In this document: positions 26,792-35,845 of the stretch, piece by piece
Layout: each line of letters opens with the position of its first letter
How positions within the stretch are numbered: the stretch's first letter is position 1
NCBI GenBank assembly: GCA_934408585.1
Contig: CAKRVA010000006.1
Location: forward strand, 47,777 to 111,776
DNA: 64,000 nt
Reading direction: 5' to 3'
From: an uncultured Lachnospiraceae bacterium
GTDB taxonomy: Bacteria > Bacillota > Clostridia > Lachnospirales > Lachnospiraceae
Notes under the pieces: generated by a model
The model's database searches: none
Told to the model about the DNA's origin: nothing
What the model saw: only the letters and a program-made list of their open reading frames with translations
Made by a program: the position numbers and the translations under genes

Positions 26792-27670
26792 ATGATTAAG
26801 AGTATGACAGGCTTCGGCAGATGCGAGGTTCAGGAAGCAGAACGTAAGATAACCGTAGAAATGAAATCCGTGAACCACCGGTATCTTGATGTGAATATGA
26901 AGATGCCCAAGAAACTGAACTTTTTTGAGGCAGCAATTCGAAATGAATTAAAAAATTATATTCAGCGTGGTAAAGTGGATATTTTTATTACGTATGAGGA
27001 TTTCACAGAATCGAATGTCTGTGTAAAATATAACAAAGAGCTTGCTTCAGAATATCTGTCTTATCTGAATCAGATGGCAGACGAATTTTCTTTGGACAAT
27101 GATGTTCGTGTTTCTACATTATCCAGATACCCGGAAGTATTTACAATGGAAGAGCAGACGATTGATGAAGAGGCATTGTGGAACCTTCTGGATAAGGCAA
27201 TCAAAGGTGCTGCAGAGGGATTTGTTGAAACAAGAATCAAAGAAGGAGAGAATCTTAAGAATGATTTGTGTGAAAAGCTGGATGGAATGCTTAAGCACGT
27301 AGATTATATCACAGAACGTTCTCCGGAAATTATTACAGAGTATAAACAGAAATTATCTGATAAAGTAAAAGATTTATTAGAAGATACAAAGGTGGATGAA
27401 AGCCGTCTGCTGATGGAAGTAACCATTTTTGCAGATAAGGTTTGTGTAGATGAGGAGCTGGTACGCCTGAGAAGTCATATTGAGGCAACCAGGGACGCAT
27501 TGATCCAGGGCGGAAGCATTGGACGTAAGCTGGATTTCATTGCGCAGGAGATGAATCGTGAAGCGAACACCATTCTTTCAAAATCCAGCGATCTTGAGAT
27601 TTCCAATCGTGCCATCGAATTAAAAACAGAAATTGAAAAAGTGCGTGAACAGATTCAGAACATCGAATAG
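26792..27670 (+). CDS. yicC: YicC family endoribonuclease
   Basis: A 292-residue YicC/YloC protein with the starting motif MIKSMTGFGRCEV, the EMKSVNHRYLDVNMKMPK block, and the C-terminal GRKLDFIAQEMNREANTILSKS motif. Recent work describes YicC proteins as endoribonucleases; older annotations call them stress-induced. A GAAGGAG site precedes the ATG. The order yicC-remA-gmk-rpoZ matches B. subtilis yloC-remA-gmk-rpoZ. Confidence 0.95.
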   Translation: MIKSMTGFGRCEVQEAERKITVEMKSVNHRYLDVNMKMPKKLNFFEAAIRNELKNYIQRGKVDIFITYEDFTESNVCVKYNKELASEYLSYLNQMADEFSLDNDVRVSTLSRYPEVFTMEEQTIDEEALWNLLDKAIKGAAEGFVETRIKEGENLKNDLCEKLDGMLKHVDYITERSPEIITEYKQKLSDKVKDLLEDTKVDESRLLMEVTIFADKVCVDEELVRLRSHIEATRDALIQGGSIGRKLDFIAQEMNREANTILSKSSDLEISNRAIELKTEIEKVREQIQNIE

Positions 27671-27687
27671 TTTTAAGAGGTATCCGT

Positions 27688-27948
27688 TTGAATAAATTGA
27701 TTCATATTGGTTTTGGAAATATTGTAAATGCCGGTAAGATTATTGCCGTAGTAAGTCCTGATTCGGCTCCGGTAAAGCGTATGGTTCAGAAGGCAAGAGA
27801 GTTGGGAACAGCAATTGATGCAACACAGGGACGAAAAACGAAATCCGTTCTTGTAATGGAAAACAGCCAGCTCGTGCTGTCGGCGTTATTGCCGGAAACC
27901 ATTGCACAACGGGCACAGGTAGAAAGCAGAGAAGACGATGAAGCGTAG
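27688..27948 (+). CDS. remA: RemA family extracellular matrix regulator (DUF370)
   Basis: An 86-residue DNA-binding regulator of the RemA family: LIHIGFGNIVNAGKIIAVV, PDSAPVKRM and GRKTKSVLVMENSQLVLSA. In B. subtilis RemA activates matrix and osmoprotection genes; the targets here are unknown. The start is a TTG at 27688 seven bases after AAGAGG. It overlaps gmk by 11 bases. Confidence 0.93.
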   Translation: MNKLIHIGFGNIVNAGKIIAVVSPDSAPVKRMVQKARELGTAIDATQGRKTKSVLVMENSQLVLSALLPETIAQRAQVESREDDEA

Positions 27949-28561
27949 AGGAATATTAATTGTGGTTTCCGGTTTTTCGGGTGCGGGAAAGGGAACATTG
28001 ATGAAGCGCCTGATGGAAGAATATGAGAATTATGCGTTGTCCATATCGATGACGACAAGGGCACCACGTCCGGGTGAAACGGATGGAAAAGAATATTTCT
28101 TTGTTACAAAGCAGCAGTTTGAGGATAAAATTGAACAGAACGGGCTTGTAGAGTATGCCTGTTATTGTGATAATTATTATGGTACGCCACGTGCTTATGT
28201 GGAACAACAGCTTGAGGCTGGAAAAGATGTGATTCTTGAAATTGAAATTCAGGGAGCACTCAAAATCAAAGAAAAATTCCCGACAGCATTACTGTTGTTT
28301 GTAATGCCACCCAGTGCACAGGAATTGAGAAAACGTCTGGAGGGCAGAGGAACGGAAAGCTCTGAGGTGATTGAGAAACGTCTTCAAAGAGCAACCCAGG
28401 AGGCAGAAGGAATTGAAAAATACGACTTTATCGTAATAAACGATAAGTTGGAAGAATGTGTGCAGGAACTGCACAATCTGATTCAGGCAGCTCATAATAC
28501 CCCTGACAGAAATGAGGAGTTTATAAATAATATGAGAAAAGAGCTTGAAGCATTAAAATAA
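27938..28561 (+). CDS. gmk: Guanylate kinase
   Basis: A 207-residue guanylate kinase converting GMP to GDP. P-loop GFSGAGKGTL, the GMP-binding SMTTRAPRPGETDGKEYFFV and the ILEIEIQGALKIKEKFP segment are clear. It overlaps remA and is followed by rpoZ. Confidence 0.97.
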   Translation: MKRRGILIVVSGFSGAGKGTLMKRLMEEYENYALSISMTTRAPRPGETDGKEYFFVTKQQFEDKIEQNGLVEYACYCDNYYGTPRAYVEQQLEAGKDVILEIEIQGALKIKEKFPTALLLFVMPPSAQELRKRLEGRGTESSEVIEKRLQRATQEAEGIEKYDFIVINDKLEECVQELHNLIQAAHNTPDRNEEFINNMRKELEALK

Positions 28562-28587
28562 TGCTTCCGCAATTGAAAGGAGAAATT

Positions 28588-28845
28588 ATGTTACATCCAT
28601 CTTATTCCGATTTGATGAAAGTAGTTAATAGCGAGGTTGAACCCGGAGAAGCACCTGTAGTAAACAGCAGATACTCCATTGTTATGGCAACTTCAAAAAG
28701 AGCAAGACAGATTATTGCAGGTTCCCAGCCGCTTGTAGAAAGCAAGGGCGAGAAACCATTATCTATTGCAGTAGAAGAATTGAATCAGGGTAAAATTAAA
28801 ATTTTAACCGAAGAAGAAGTAGCTTCACTTGATGCAGAAGAATAA
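28588..28845 (+). CDS. rpoZ: RNA polymerase omega subunit
   Basis: An 85-residue omega subunit that helps assemble RNA polymerase. The core SRYSIVMATSKRARQIIAG and PLSIAVEELNQGKIKI are diagnostic. The ATG at 28588 follows AAAGGAG; an in-frame ATG at the gmk stop would add nine residues without a good ribosome site. A terminator follows. Confidence 0.95.
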   Translation: MLHPSYSDLMKVVNSEVEPGEAPVVNSRYSIVMATSKRARQIIAGSQPLVESKGEKPLSIAVEELNQGKIKILTEEEVASLDAEE

Positions 28846-28849
28846 TAAG

Positions 28850-28880
28850 AACGCTGCCACAATATGGCAGCGTTTTGTTT
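28850..28880 (+). terminator. Rho-independent terminator after rpoZ
   Basis: A perfect 10-base GC-containing stem (28850-28859 with 28865-28874) with a five-base loop and a TTTTGTTT tail ends the yicC-remA-gmk-rpoZ operon. Upstream starts for rimO fall inside it and are therefore unlikely. Confidence 0.9.
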
Positions 28881-28905
28881 GAACGAAATTAAAGGAAACA
28901 GAAAC

Positions 28906-30231
28906 ATGAACGTATTGTTTATTTCATTGGGATGCGATAAGAATCTCGTGGATTCTGAGGTGATGCTTGGGATTCTTTCACAGCGTGGATATCAATTTAC
29001 GGATGATGAAGAAGAGGCGCAGGCCGTTGTGGTAAATACCTGTTGCTTCATTAATGATGCAAAAGAGGAAAGCATTAACACGATTCTTTCCCTGGCAGAA
29101 CGCCGTAAGGCAGGCCAGTTAAAAGCACTTCTTGTTACCGGATGCCTGGCACAGCGTTATGCGAAAGAAATACAGGAAGAAATTCCGGAGGTAGATGCAA
29201 TTCTCGGTACAACAGCAATTGAGAAGGTTGCTGATGCGCTGGATGAAATTCTGAATGGACAGCCGGAAAATTATGTCGAGGATATTAATAAGGCTCCGAT
29301 TGGTGGAAAACATCGTGTGAACACAACCGGAGGTTATTATGCCTATCTGAAAATTGCGGAAGGCTGTAACAAGCATTGTACGTATTGCATTATACCAAAG
29401 GTCCGTGGAGATTATCGCAGTATTCCCATGGAGCTTCTTCTGAAGGAAGCAGAGGAACTGGTACAGGGAGGCGTAAAGGAACTGATTCTGGTTGCACAGG
29501 AAACAACCCTGTACGGTGTGGATTTATACGGAGAAAAGAGACTCCCTCAATTATTAAAGGAGTTATGCAAAATAGAAGGATTGCATTGGATACGGATTCT
29601 TTATTGCTATCCGGAAGAAATTACCCCAGAGCTGATTCAGACAATTAAGGAAGAACCCAAAATCTGCAAGTATCTGGATATTCCGATTCAAAGTGGCTGT
29701 GATGCTATTTTAAAGAGAATGGGACGCTGGACGGATACCGCACAGATTCGTCATCTGGTAGAAGAGCTTCGCAGGGAAATACCGGAAATTTGTATCCGTA
29801 CGACATTTATTACCGGATTCCCGGGGGAAACAGAGCAGGATCATGAGGACACCATGCGCTTCATCAACGAGATGGAATTTGACCGTCTTGGCGTATTTAC
29901 CTATTCACCGGAAGAAGATACTCCGGCGGCAGAAATGGAACATCAGATACCGGAAGAGGTCAAGGAACAGCGCAGGGATGAAATTATGGAGCTTCAGCAG
30001 GAAATTGCATTTGAACAGGCTGAAAATATGGTAGGGCGCACATTGGAAGCCATGATTGAAGGAAGAATGGTTGAAGATGGTGTCTATGTGGCACGTACTT
30101 ACAAAGACGCACCTAATGTGGATGGACTGTTGTTTCTGGACGCAGATAGAGAACTGATGAGCGGAGACTTTGTTACTGTAAAAGTGACAGGCTCAAATGA
30201 ATATGATTTGATAGGAGAGATTGCATTATGA
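28906..30231 (+). CDS. rimO: Ribosomal protein S12 methylthiotransferase RimO
   Basis: A 441-residue radical SAM methylthiotransferase that modifies Asp of ribosomal protein S12. The N-terminal cluster-binding Cys residues lie in SLGCDKNLVDSE, VVNTCCF and TGCLAQRY; the radical SAM motif is Cys154, Cys158, Cys161 in CNKHCTYC; a TRAM domain closes the protein. RimO rather than MiaB is favoured by the GCDKNLVDSE start. The ATG at 28906 follows AAAGGAAAC. It overlaps pgsA by four bases. Confidence 0.95.
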   Translation: MNVLFISLGCDKNLVDSEVMLGILSQRGYQFTDDEEEAQAVVVNTCCFINDAKEESINTILSLAERRKAGQLKALLVTGCLAQRYAKEIQEEIPEVDAILGTTAIEKVADALDEILNGQPENYVEDINKAPIGGKHRVNTTGGYYAYLKIAEGCNKHCTYCIIPKVRGDYRSIPMELLLKEAEELVQGGVKELILVAQETTLYGVDLYGEKRLPQLLKELCKIEGLHWIRILYCYPEEITPELIQTIKEEPKICKYLDIPIQSGCDAILKRMGRWTDTAQIRHLVEELRREIPEICIRTTFITGFPGETEQDHEDTMRFINEMEFDRLGVFTYSPEEDTPAAEMEHQIPEEVKEQRRDEIMELQQEIAFEQAENMVGRTLEAMIEGRMVEDGVYVARTYKDAPNVDGLLFLDADRELMSGDFVTVKVTGSNEYDLIGEIAL

Positions 30232-30779
30232 ATTTACCAAACAAACTGACCATTTTCAGAGTGATTCTGATTCCCTTTTTTATCTTGTTTCTGCTAGTGC
30301 CGGATATGCCGTTTCTTCCATCGCCAGAATGGAGTAAGTGGATTGCACTTGGAATTTTCATCCTGGCATCTCTGACCGATATGCTGGATGGAAAAATAGC
30401 AAGAAAGTATAATCTGATTACCGATTTCGGAAAATTTATGGACCCACTGGCAGATAAGCTGCTTGTATGCTCCGCACTGATTTGTCTGATTGAGCTTCAG
30501 AAAATCCCGGCATGGATGGTTGTAATTATCATTGCCAGAGAATTTATCATCAGTGGTTTCCGTCTGGTAGCTGCCGATAAGGGTGTTGTGATTGCAGCCA
30601 GCTATTGGGGGAAATTCAAGACCACATTTCAGATGGTTGCGGTTTGCCTGTTAATTGTAGACATTCCGGTGTTACATATTTTTACCCAGGTAATTTTATG
30701 GATTGCAGTAGTTCTGACCATTGTTTCCCTGATTGATTACCTCATTAAAAATAAAGATGTCATGAAAGATGTAAAATAA
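30228..30779 (+). CDS. pgsA: CDP-diacylglycerol-glycerol-3-phosphate 3-phosphatidyltransferase
   Basis: A 183-residue membrane enzyme making phosphatidylglycerol phosphate. The start NLPNKLTIFRVILIPFFI and the CDP-alcohol phosphotransferase motif D-x2-DG-x2-AR-x8-G-x3-D-x3-D (in DMLDGKIARKY and GKFMDPLAD) are present. It is coupled to rimO by an ATGA overlap, an order common in Firmicutes. Confidence 0.95.
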   Translation: MNLPNKLTIFRVILIPFFILFLLVPDMPFLPSPEWSKWIALGIFILASLTDMLDGKIARKYNLITDFGKFMDPLADKLLVCSALICLIELQKIPAWMVVIIIAREFIISGFRLVAADKGVVIAASYWGKFKTTFQMVAVCLLIVDIPVLHIFTQVILWIAVVLTIVSLIDYLIKNKDVMKDVK

Positions 30780-30789
30780 AAAAGTGTTT

Positions 30790-30830
30790 AAAGGACTTTT
30801 GCAGAGTACTATTGCGAAAGTCCTTTTGTT
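30790..30830 (+). terminator. Terminator after pgsA
   Basis: Arms 30790-30802 and 30814-30826 pair over 13 bases (one G-T pair) with an 11-base loop and a TTTTGTT tail. Confidence 0.85.
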
Positions 30831-31017
30831 ATGATACGATAAATGCATCGGTTCCCGTCGCATGGAACCAGAACATTCGCTTTGCAAATCGGGCAGCTTC
30901 GCCAATTATCCAAAGCAAAAAATGTGAGAAAGGGGAGATGCCTTTGAGGGAGTTTTATTGGACATATAAAGAAGTATTATAAGGGTAAGAATAAAAAATA
31001 AAATTCATAATTGGGAA
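30831..31017 (+). other. Gap between pgsA terminator and recA promoter
   Basis: No convincing gene is seen. There is a small hairpin (GGTTCC 30850-30855 with GGAACC 30864-30869) and a 12-14-codon open frame after AAAGGGGAG near 30945 that is too short to support. A small regulatory RNA cannot be excluded. Confidence 0.3.
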
Positions 31018-31046
31018 TTGACAAAATCGAACGTTTGTTTTATTCT
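31018..31046 (+). promoter_or_regulatory. recA promoter
   Basis: TTGACA (31018-31023) and TATTCT (31041-31046) with a 17-base spacer. Two LexA boxes lie in and just downstream of it. Confidence 0.8.
31028..31040 (+). promoter_or_regulatory. LexA (SOS) box 1 of recA
   Basis: CGAACGTTTGTTT fits the Gram-positive SOS consensus CGAACNNNNGTTC with the last base changed. It fills the spacer between -35 and -10, so LexA would block RNA polymerase. Confidence 0.75.
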
Positions 31047-31052
31047 ATTATA

Positions 31053-31064
31053 GAACAGATGTTC
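31053..31064 (+). promoter_or_regulatory. LexA (SOS) box 2 of recA
   Basis: GAACAGATGTTC is a perfect GAAC-N4-GTTC box placed at the expected transcription start. Together with box 1, 24 bases upstream, it suggests tandem LexA binding. Confidence 0.8.
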
Positions 31065-31109
31065 TTGGATGCGATTGAACAATTATGAGATAGAAGGAGA
31101 ATAGTAAAA

Positions 31110-32132
31110 ATGGAAAAAGAAGAAAAGCTCAAAGCACTTGACGCCGCATTGGGACAGATTGAAAAGCAGTTTGGTAAGGGTGCTGTCATGAAATTGGGAG
31201 ATCCTTCCGCACAAATGAACGTGGAAACAATTCCGACGGGTTCCCTGAGCCTGGATATTGCATTGGGTCTTGGAGGAATACCGAAAGGAAGAATTATTGA
31301 AATATATGGACCGGAATCCAGTGGTAAAACAACCGTAACATTACATATGATAGCAGAAGTACAGAAGCGTGGTGGTATTGCAGGGTTTATTGATGCTGAA
31401 CATGCATTGGACCCGGTATATGCAAAGAACATCGGTGTAGACGTAGATAATCTTTATATTTCACAGCCGGATAATGGAGAACAGGCATTGGAGATTACCG
31501 AAACAATGGTTCGCTCCGGCGCAATTGATATTGTTGTCGTAGACTCTGTTGCAGCACTTGTTCCGAAAGCTGAAATTGATGGTGATATGGGGGATTCCCA
31601 CGTCGGATTGCAGGCAAGACTGATGTCACAGGCATTGCGGAAGCTTACCGCAGTAATCAGTAAATCAAATTGTACCGTAATCTTTATCAACCAGCTTCGT
31701 GAAAAAGTAGGCGTTATGTTTGGAAATCCGGAAACGACAACCGGAGGACGTGCTTTAAAATTCTATTCCTCAGTACGTTTGGATGTCCGCAGAATTGAGG
31801 CATTAAAGCAAAGTGGAGAAACCATTGGTAACCGTACAAGAGTAAAAGTAGTTAAGAACAAGATTGCACCGCCGTTTAAGGAGGCGGAATTCGATATTAT
31901 CTTTGGAGAGGGAATATCAACCGTTGGTGATGTACTGGACTTAGCTGCCGGAGCAAATATTATTAATAAGAGTGGTGCATGGTATGCCTATGAAGGAAAT
32001 AAAATTGGTCAGGGACGTGAAAATACCAAGCAGTACTTAAAAGAACATCCGGAAATGTTGGAAGAAGTAACGATGAAGGTTCGTGCGCATTACGGATTAC
32101 AGGATGCAAAAGATGAAAGTAGTAAGGATTGA
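31110..32132 (+). CDS. recA: Recombinase RecA
   Basis: A 340-residue RecA: strand-exchange ATPase and co-protease for LexA. Walker [10 protein letters not shown], the [14 protein letters not shown]alker B region, loop L1/L2 sequences and [26 protein letters not shown] are all present. A AAGGAGA site precedes the ATG. It is under two LexA boxes and overlaps recX, which modulates its filaments. Confidence 0.98.
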   Translation: MEKEEKLKALDAALGQIEKQFGKGAVMKLGDPSAQMNVETIPTGSLSLDIALGLGGIPKGRIIEIYGPESSGKTTVTLHMIAEVQKRGGIAGFIDAEHALDPVYAKNIGVDVDNLYISQPDNGEQALEITETMVRSGAIDIVVVDSVAALVPKAEIDGDMGDSHVGLQARLMSQALRKLTAVISKSNCTVIFINQLREKVGVMFGNPETTTGGRALKFYSSVRLDVRRIEALKQSGETIGNRTRVKVVKNKIAPPFKEAEFDIIFGEGISTVGDVLDLAAGANIINKSGAWYAYEGNKIGQGRENTKQYLKEHPEMLEEVTMKVRAHYGLQDAKDESSKD

Positions 32133-32742
32133 GGAAGTTTCAAAAGCAAAATGTAGAGTGATATTGGAAGATGAATTCGCCTTTGTATTGTACAAAGGCG
32201 AATTGCGTATGTTCCATATCCGGGAAGGCGAGGAACTTTCAAAAGAAGATTATAAGGAAATTCAGGAAAATCTTCTTCCAAAGAGAGCAAAGCTGCGTGC
32301 AATGAATTTGCTGAAAAGCCGTCCCTATACAGAATATCAGTTAAGAAAAAAACTGAGTGATGGCGGTTATCCGGCGGAAATCATAGAAACCGCACTTTCT
32401 TATGTAAAGAAGTTTCACTATGTGAATGACCGGCAGTATGTGATGGATTATGTGGAATATCATAAGGAGAGCAAATCAAAGAACCAGATGATGGTATCTT
32501 TGATGGCAAAAGGCATTTCCAAACAGATGGCGCAGGAATGTTATGATGAGGTAGTTGGGGACGAGAAAGGTGCCTTGGAGGAAGAGCAGATAAAAAAGTG
32601 GATTTTGAAGAAAAAATTCTGTTCAGAAACGGCTTCCTATGAGGAAACACAACGGATGTTGGGATTTTTGTACCGGAAAGGATTCTCAGTAGAAGCAATT
32701 CGACGTGTACTTTTACTTGACATAACTTCTAATAACGTATAA
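32113..32742 (+). CDS. recX: Regulatory protein RecX
   Basis: A 209-residue RecX-type protein with the repeats of three-helix modules ([58 protein letters not shown]). RecX binds RecA filaments and limits or remodels them. The ATG at 32113 has AGGA at eight bases; it lies inside the 3' end of recA, giving a 20-base overlap and coupled translation. Confidence 0.93.
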   Translation: MKVVRIEEVSKAKCRVILEDEFAFVLYKGELRMFHIREGEELSKEDYKEIQENLLPKRAKLRAMNLLKSRPYTEYQLRKKLSDGGYPAEIIETALSYVKKFHYVNDRQYVMDYVEYHKESKSKNQMMVSLMAKGISKQMAQECYDEVVGDEKGALEEEQIKKWILKKKFCSETASYEETQRMLGFLYRKGFSVEAIRRVLLLDITSNNV

Positions 32743-32819
32743 AATTTAAGTGTTGTAATTTGCTTTTAGAATGTTATTCGTACATTCTATATAGATAATA
32801 GTACAATGAAAACTAAATA

Positions 32820-32832
32820 AGGAGGTGCTCCT
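32820..32832 (+). promoter_or_regulatory. Hairpin covering the rny ribosome binding site
   Basis: AGGAG (32820-32824) and CTCCT (32828-32832) form a five-base stem with a three-base loop that contains the Shine-Dalgarno sequence of rny, four bases before its ATG. It could lower translation initiation or mark a regulatory site. Confidence 0.45.
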
Positions 32833-32836
32833 GTAA

Positions 32837-34381
32837 ATGCAGTTGGTTATTGCAGTGATTGTGACACTCGTCATTGTGGCTCCGATTACCTGGATTCTTG
32901 CTACCTTATATCACAAAAAGGTATCTGCAACGAAAATTGGTAATGCAGAGGAAAAGGCGAGAGAAATTATCGACGAAGCTCTGAAAACTGCTGAAACAAA
33001 GAAGCGCGAGTCCTTGCTTGAAGTAAAGGAAGAGTCCATTCGTACCAAGAATGAACTTGACAAGGAAATCAAGGAACGACGTGCAGAAGCTCAGAGATAT
33101 GAGCGCAGAGTTCAGCAAAAAGAAGAGAATATCGATAAGAAATCGGAAGCAATCGAGAAGAAAGAAGCAAATCTGTTAGCCAGGGAAGAAGAACTGGCAA
33201 AGCAGAGAGAAGAAATTTCTAAGCTTAACGAGCAAAGATTACAGGAACTAGAACGAATCTCCGGTTTAACCTCCGAACAGGCAAAAGAATACTTATTAAA
33301 AATTGTTGAAGATGAAGTAAAACATGAAACGGCTGTGATGATCAAAGAAATGGATAATCGCGCCAAAGAGGAAGCAGACAAGAAGGCGAAGGAATATGTG
33401 GTTACTGCAATTCAGAAATGTGCAGCAGACCATGTATCGGAAACCACCATTTCGGTTGTTCAGCTTCCAAATGATGAGATGAAGGGAAGAATCATTGGTA
33501 GAGAGGGTAGAAATATCAGAACACTCGAAACCATGACTGGTGTTGATTTGATTATTGATGATACACCGGAAGCAGTTATCTTATCAGGCTTCGACCCGAT
33601 ACGTAGGGAAGTAGCAAGAATTGCCCTTGAGAAACTGATTGTAGACGGACGTATTCATCCGGCTAGAATTGAAGAAATGGTTGAAAAGGCGCAAAAAGAA
33701 GTCGAAGTAATGATGAAAGAAGAAGGTGAACAGGCAACACTTGAGGTTGGTGTTCATGGAATTCATCCAGAGCTTGTCAGATTACTTGGTAAGATGAAAT
33801 TCAGAACAAGCTATGGTCAGAATGCATTAAAGCATTCCATCGAAGTTGCACAGTTATCAGGACTTCTTGCAGCAGAGCTTGGTCTGGATGTCAGAATGGC
33901 AAAGAGAGCAGGCTTGTTACATGATATTGGTAAAGCAGTTGACCATGAAATGGAAGGTTCTCATATTCAGTTGGGTGCAGAGCTTTGTAGAAAGTACAAA
34001 GAATCTCCAATTGTTATCAATGCGGTGGAATCCCACCATGGCGATGTAGAGCCACAGTCTTTGATTGCATGTATTGTACAGGCTGCTGATACAATCTCGG
34101 CAGCAAGACCGGGTGCAAGAAGAGAAACACTGGAAACATATACAACAAGACTAAAACAATTAGAAGAAATAACAAACAATTTTAAGGGAGTAGATAAATC
34201 TTTTGCAATTCAGGCAGGTAGAGAGATTCGTGTTATGGTAGTTCCAGAGCAGATTTCGGATACAGATATGGTTCTGTTGGCAAGAGATATTTCAAAGCAG
34301 ATTGAAGCTGAATTGGAATATCCGGGACAGATTAAAGTAAATGTTATTCGTGAATCAAGAGTAATAGACTACGCGAAGTAA
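32837..34381 (+). CDS. rny: Ribonuclease Y
   Basis: A 514-residue membrane-anchored endoribonuclease that starts mRNA decay. It has an N-terminal transmembrane helix ([23 protein letters not shown]), a long coiled coil (about 35-190), a KH domain ([15 protein letters not shown]) and an HD domain with [12 protein letters not shown]. Length is normal. It follows recA-recX, a conserved order in Firmicutes, and ends in its own terminator. Confidence 0.97.
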   Translation: MQLVIAVIVTLVIVAPITWILATLYHKKVSATKIGNAEEKAREIIDEALKTAETKKRESLLEVKEESIRTKNELDKEIKERRAEAQRYERRVQQKEENIDKKSEAIEKKEANLLAREEELAKQREEISKLNEQRLQELERISGLTSEQAKEYLLKIVEDEVKHETAVMIKEMDNRAKEEADKKAKEYVVTAIQKCAADHVSETTISVVQLPNDEMKGRIIGREGRNIRTLETMTGVDLIIDDTPEAVILSGFDPIRREVARIALEKLIVDGRIHPARIEEMVEKAQKEVEVMMKEEGEQATLEVGVHGIHPELVRLLGKMKFRTSYGQNALKHSIEVAQLSGLLAAELGLDVRMAKRAGLLHDIGKAVDHEMEGSHIQLGAELCRKYKESPIVINAVESHHGDVEPQSLIACIVQAADTISAARPGARRETLETYTTRLKQLEEITNNFKGVDKSFAIQAGREIRVMVVPEQISDTDMVLLARDISKQIEAELEYPGQIKVNVIRESRVIDYAK

Positions 34382-34386
34382 ATTAG

Positions 34387-34421
34387 CGGCAGAATTCAGT
34401 AATGGGTTCTGCCGTTTTTTT
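34387..34421 (+). terminator. Terminator after rny
   Basis: CGGCAGAA (34387-34394) pairs with TTCTGCCG (34407-34414) across a 12-base loop and is followed by seven T residues. Confidence 0.9.
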
Positions 34422-34425
34422 ATAC

Positions 34426-34454
34426 TTGAATATTTCAATTCCATATAGTACAAT
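34426..34454 (+). promoter_or_regulatory. Promoter of the aspartate aminotransferase gene
   Basis: TTGAAT (34426-34431) and TACAAT (34449-34454) with a 17-base spacer. The expected start point is near 34461, inside a nested palindrome. Confidence 0.7.
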
Positions 34455-34488
34455 AGTTGGAGTTGGATTGTATACAATTATCCAACTA
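34454..34488 (+). promoter_or_regulatory. Nested palindrome, likely operator
   Basis: Outer arms TAGTTGGA (34454-34461) and TCCAACTA (34481-34488) enclose the 12-base perfect palindrome ATTGTATACAAT (34467-34478). The inner part fits the TNGT-N(0-3)-ACNA pattern of GntR-family sites. It covers the predicted transcription start, so repression is likely; the regulator is not in the window. Confidence 0.5.
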
Positions 34489-34538
34489 TACGATAAAAGA
34501 ATACAATGCTAAGATGGTAGGAAAGGAAAGGTTATTTT

Positions 34539-35825
34539 ATGAAGTCTTATAAGGAACTTAGTACAACAGAATTACAGGAACTCCAGACAAAGCTTAATAA
34601 GGAATATGAAGAGGCTAAGGCGAAAGGCTTGAAGCTCAATATGGCAAGAGGATTGCCGAGTGCTGAGCAGCTTGATATGGAGGCAGACTTTTTTAATACA
34701 TTATCTCCTGACACCGATTTTAAGTCAGAAGCAGGCATTGATTGCAGAAATTACGGTGAACTTGTTGGTATTCATGAAGCAAGAAAGCTTATGGGCGATA
34801 TGATGGAGATTTCAGATGAAGAAGTCATTGTATTTGGAAACTCCAGTCTGAATGTAATGTATGATACGGTTGCACGTTCCATGATTCTGGGTGTATGCGG
34901 TTCTACACCATGGTGTAAACTGGATAAGGTAAAATTCCTTTGTCCTGCACCGGGATATGATAGACATTTTGCAATTACAGAACAGTTTGGAATTGAAATG
35001 ATTACAATTCCAATGAAGTCTGACGGACCGGATATGGATTTAGTAGAACAGTATGTAAATAATGACCCGGCAGTAAAGGGTATCTGGTGTGTCCCCAAAT
35101 ATTCAAATCCACAGGGAATTACTTATTCAGATGAAGTGGTAAGACGTTTTGCAAACTTAAAACCGGCTGCAGAAGATTTCCGAATTTACTGGGACAATGC
35201 CTATACCATTCATCATTTATATGAGGACAAACAGGCACAGTTACTGGAAATTCTTGCAGAATGTAAAAAGGCAGGAAATCCGGATATCGTATATAAATTC
35301 TGTTCCACTTCCAAAGTAACCTTCCCGGGAAGCGGAATTGCAGCACTTGGTTCTTCCAAGAAGAATCTGGATTACATTAAGAGCATTATCACCATTCAGA
35401 CGATTGGTCATGACAAATTAAATCAGCTGCGTCATGTTCGTTATTTTAAAGATATCAATGGCATGAAGGAACATATGAAGAAGCATGCCGCAATTATCCG
35501 TCCTAAGTTTGAGTACCTGTTAGCTACGTTGGAACAGGAATTAGGCGGTCTTGAAATTGGTGAATGGACAAAACCGATTGGTGGATACTTTGTTTCTTTT
35601 GATGCCCTGAATGGATGTGCAAAAGAAATTGTTGCAAAATGTAAGGAAGCCGGAGTAACTTTGACAGGTGCCGGAGCAACTTATCCATATAAGAAAGACC
35701 CTAATGATTCCAATATTCGTATTGCACCGACATTCCCGCCACTTGAGGAGTTAAAGCAGGCAATTGAAATATTTATCTTATGCGTAAAATTAGTAAGCGT
35801 AAATAAGCTGTTAGAGGGTAAATAA
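34539..35825 (+). CDS. Aspartate aminotransferase, AspT-like subgroup
   Basis: A 428-residue PLP enzyme of fold type I. It resembles the AspT-type (PF12897) aspartate aminotransferases known from Corynebacterium rather than AspC: MARGLPSAEQLDMEADF, GNSSLNVMYDTVARS, CVPKYSNPQGITYSDE, and the lysine region FCSTSKVTFPGSGIA that would hold PLP. It would interconvert aspartate and oxaloacetate. A good AGGAAAGG site precedes the ATG, and it is followed 20 bases later by nudF. Confidence 0.85.
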   Translation: MKSYKELSTTELQELQTKLNKEYEEAKAKGLKLNMARGLPSAEQLDMEADFFNTLSPDTDFKSEAGIDCRNYGELVGIHEARKLMGDMMEISDEEVIVFGNSSLNVMYDTVARSMILGVCGSTPWCKLDKVKFLCPAPGYDRHFAITEQFGIEMITIPMKSDGPDMDLVEQYVNNDPAVKGIWCVPKYSNPQGITYSDEVVRRFANLKPAAEDFRIYWDNAYTIHHLYEDKQAQLLEILAECKKAGNPDIVYKFCSTSKVTFPGSGIAALGSSKKNLDYIKSIITIQTIGHDKLNQLRHVRYFKDINGMKEHMKKHAAIIRPKFEYLLATLEQELGGLEIGEWTKPIGGYFVSFDALNGCAKEIVAKCKEAGVTLTGAGATYPYKKDPNDSNIRIAPTFPPLEELKQAIEIFILCVKLVSVNKLLEGK

Positions 35826-35845
35826 AGGAAACGGAGTGCGTTGTC

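Noticed and set aside
30940..30981. A 12-14-residue peptide gene after AAAGGGGAG before recA
   Set aside because: Too short, start spacing poor, and nothing known to match; coding cannot be supported.
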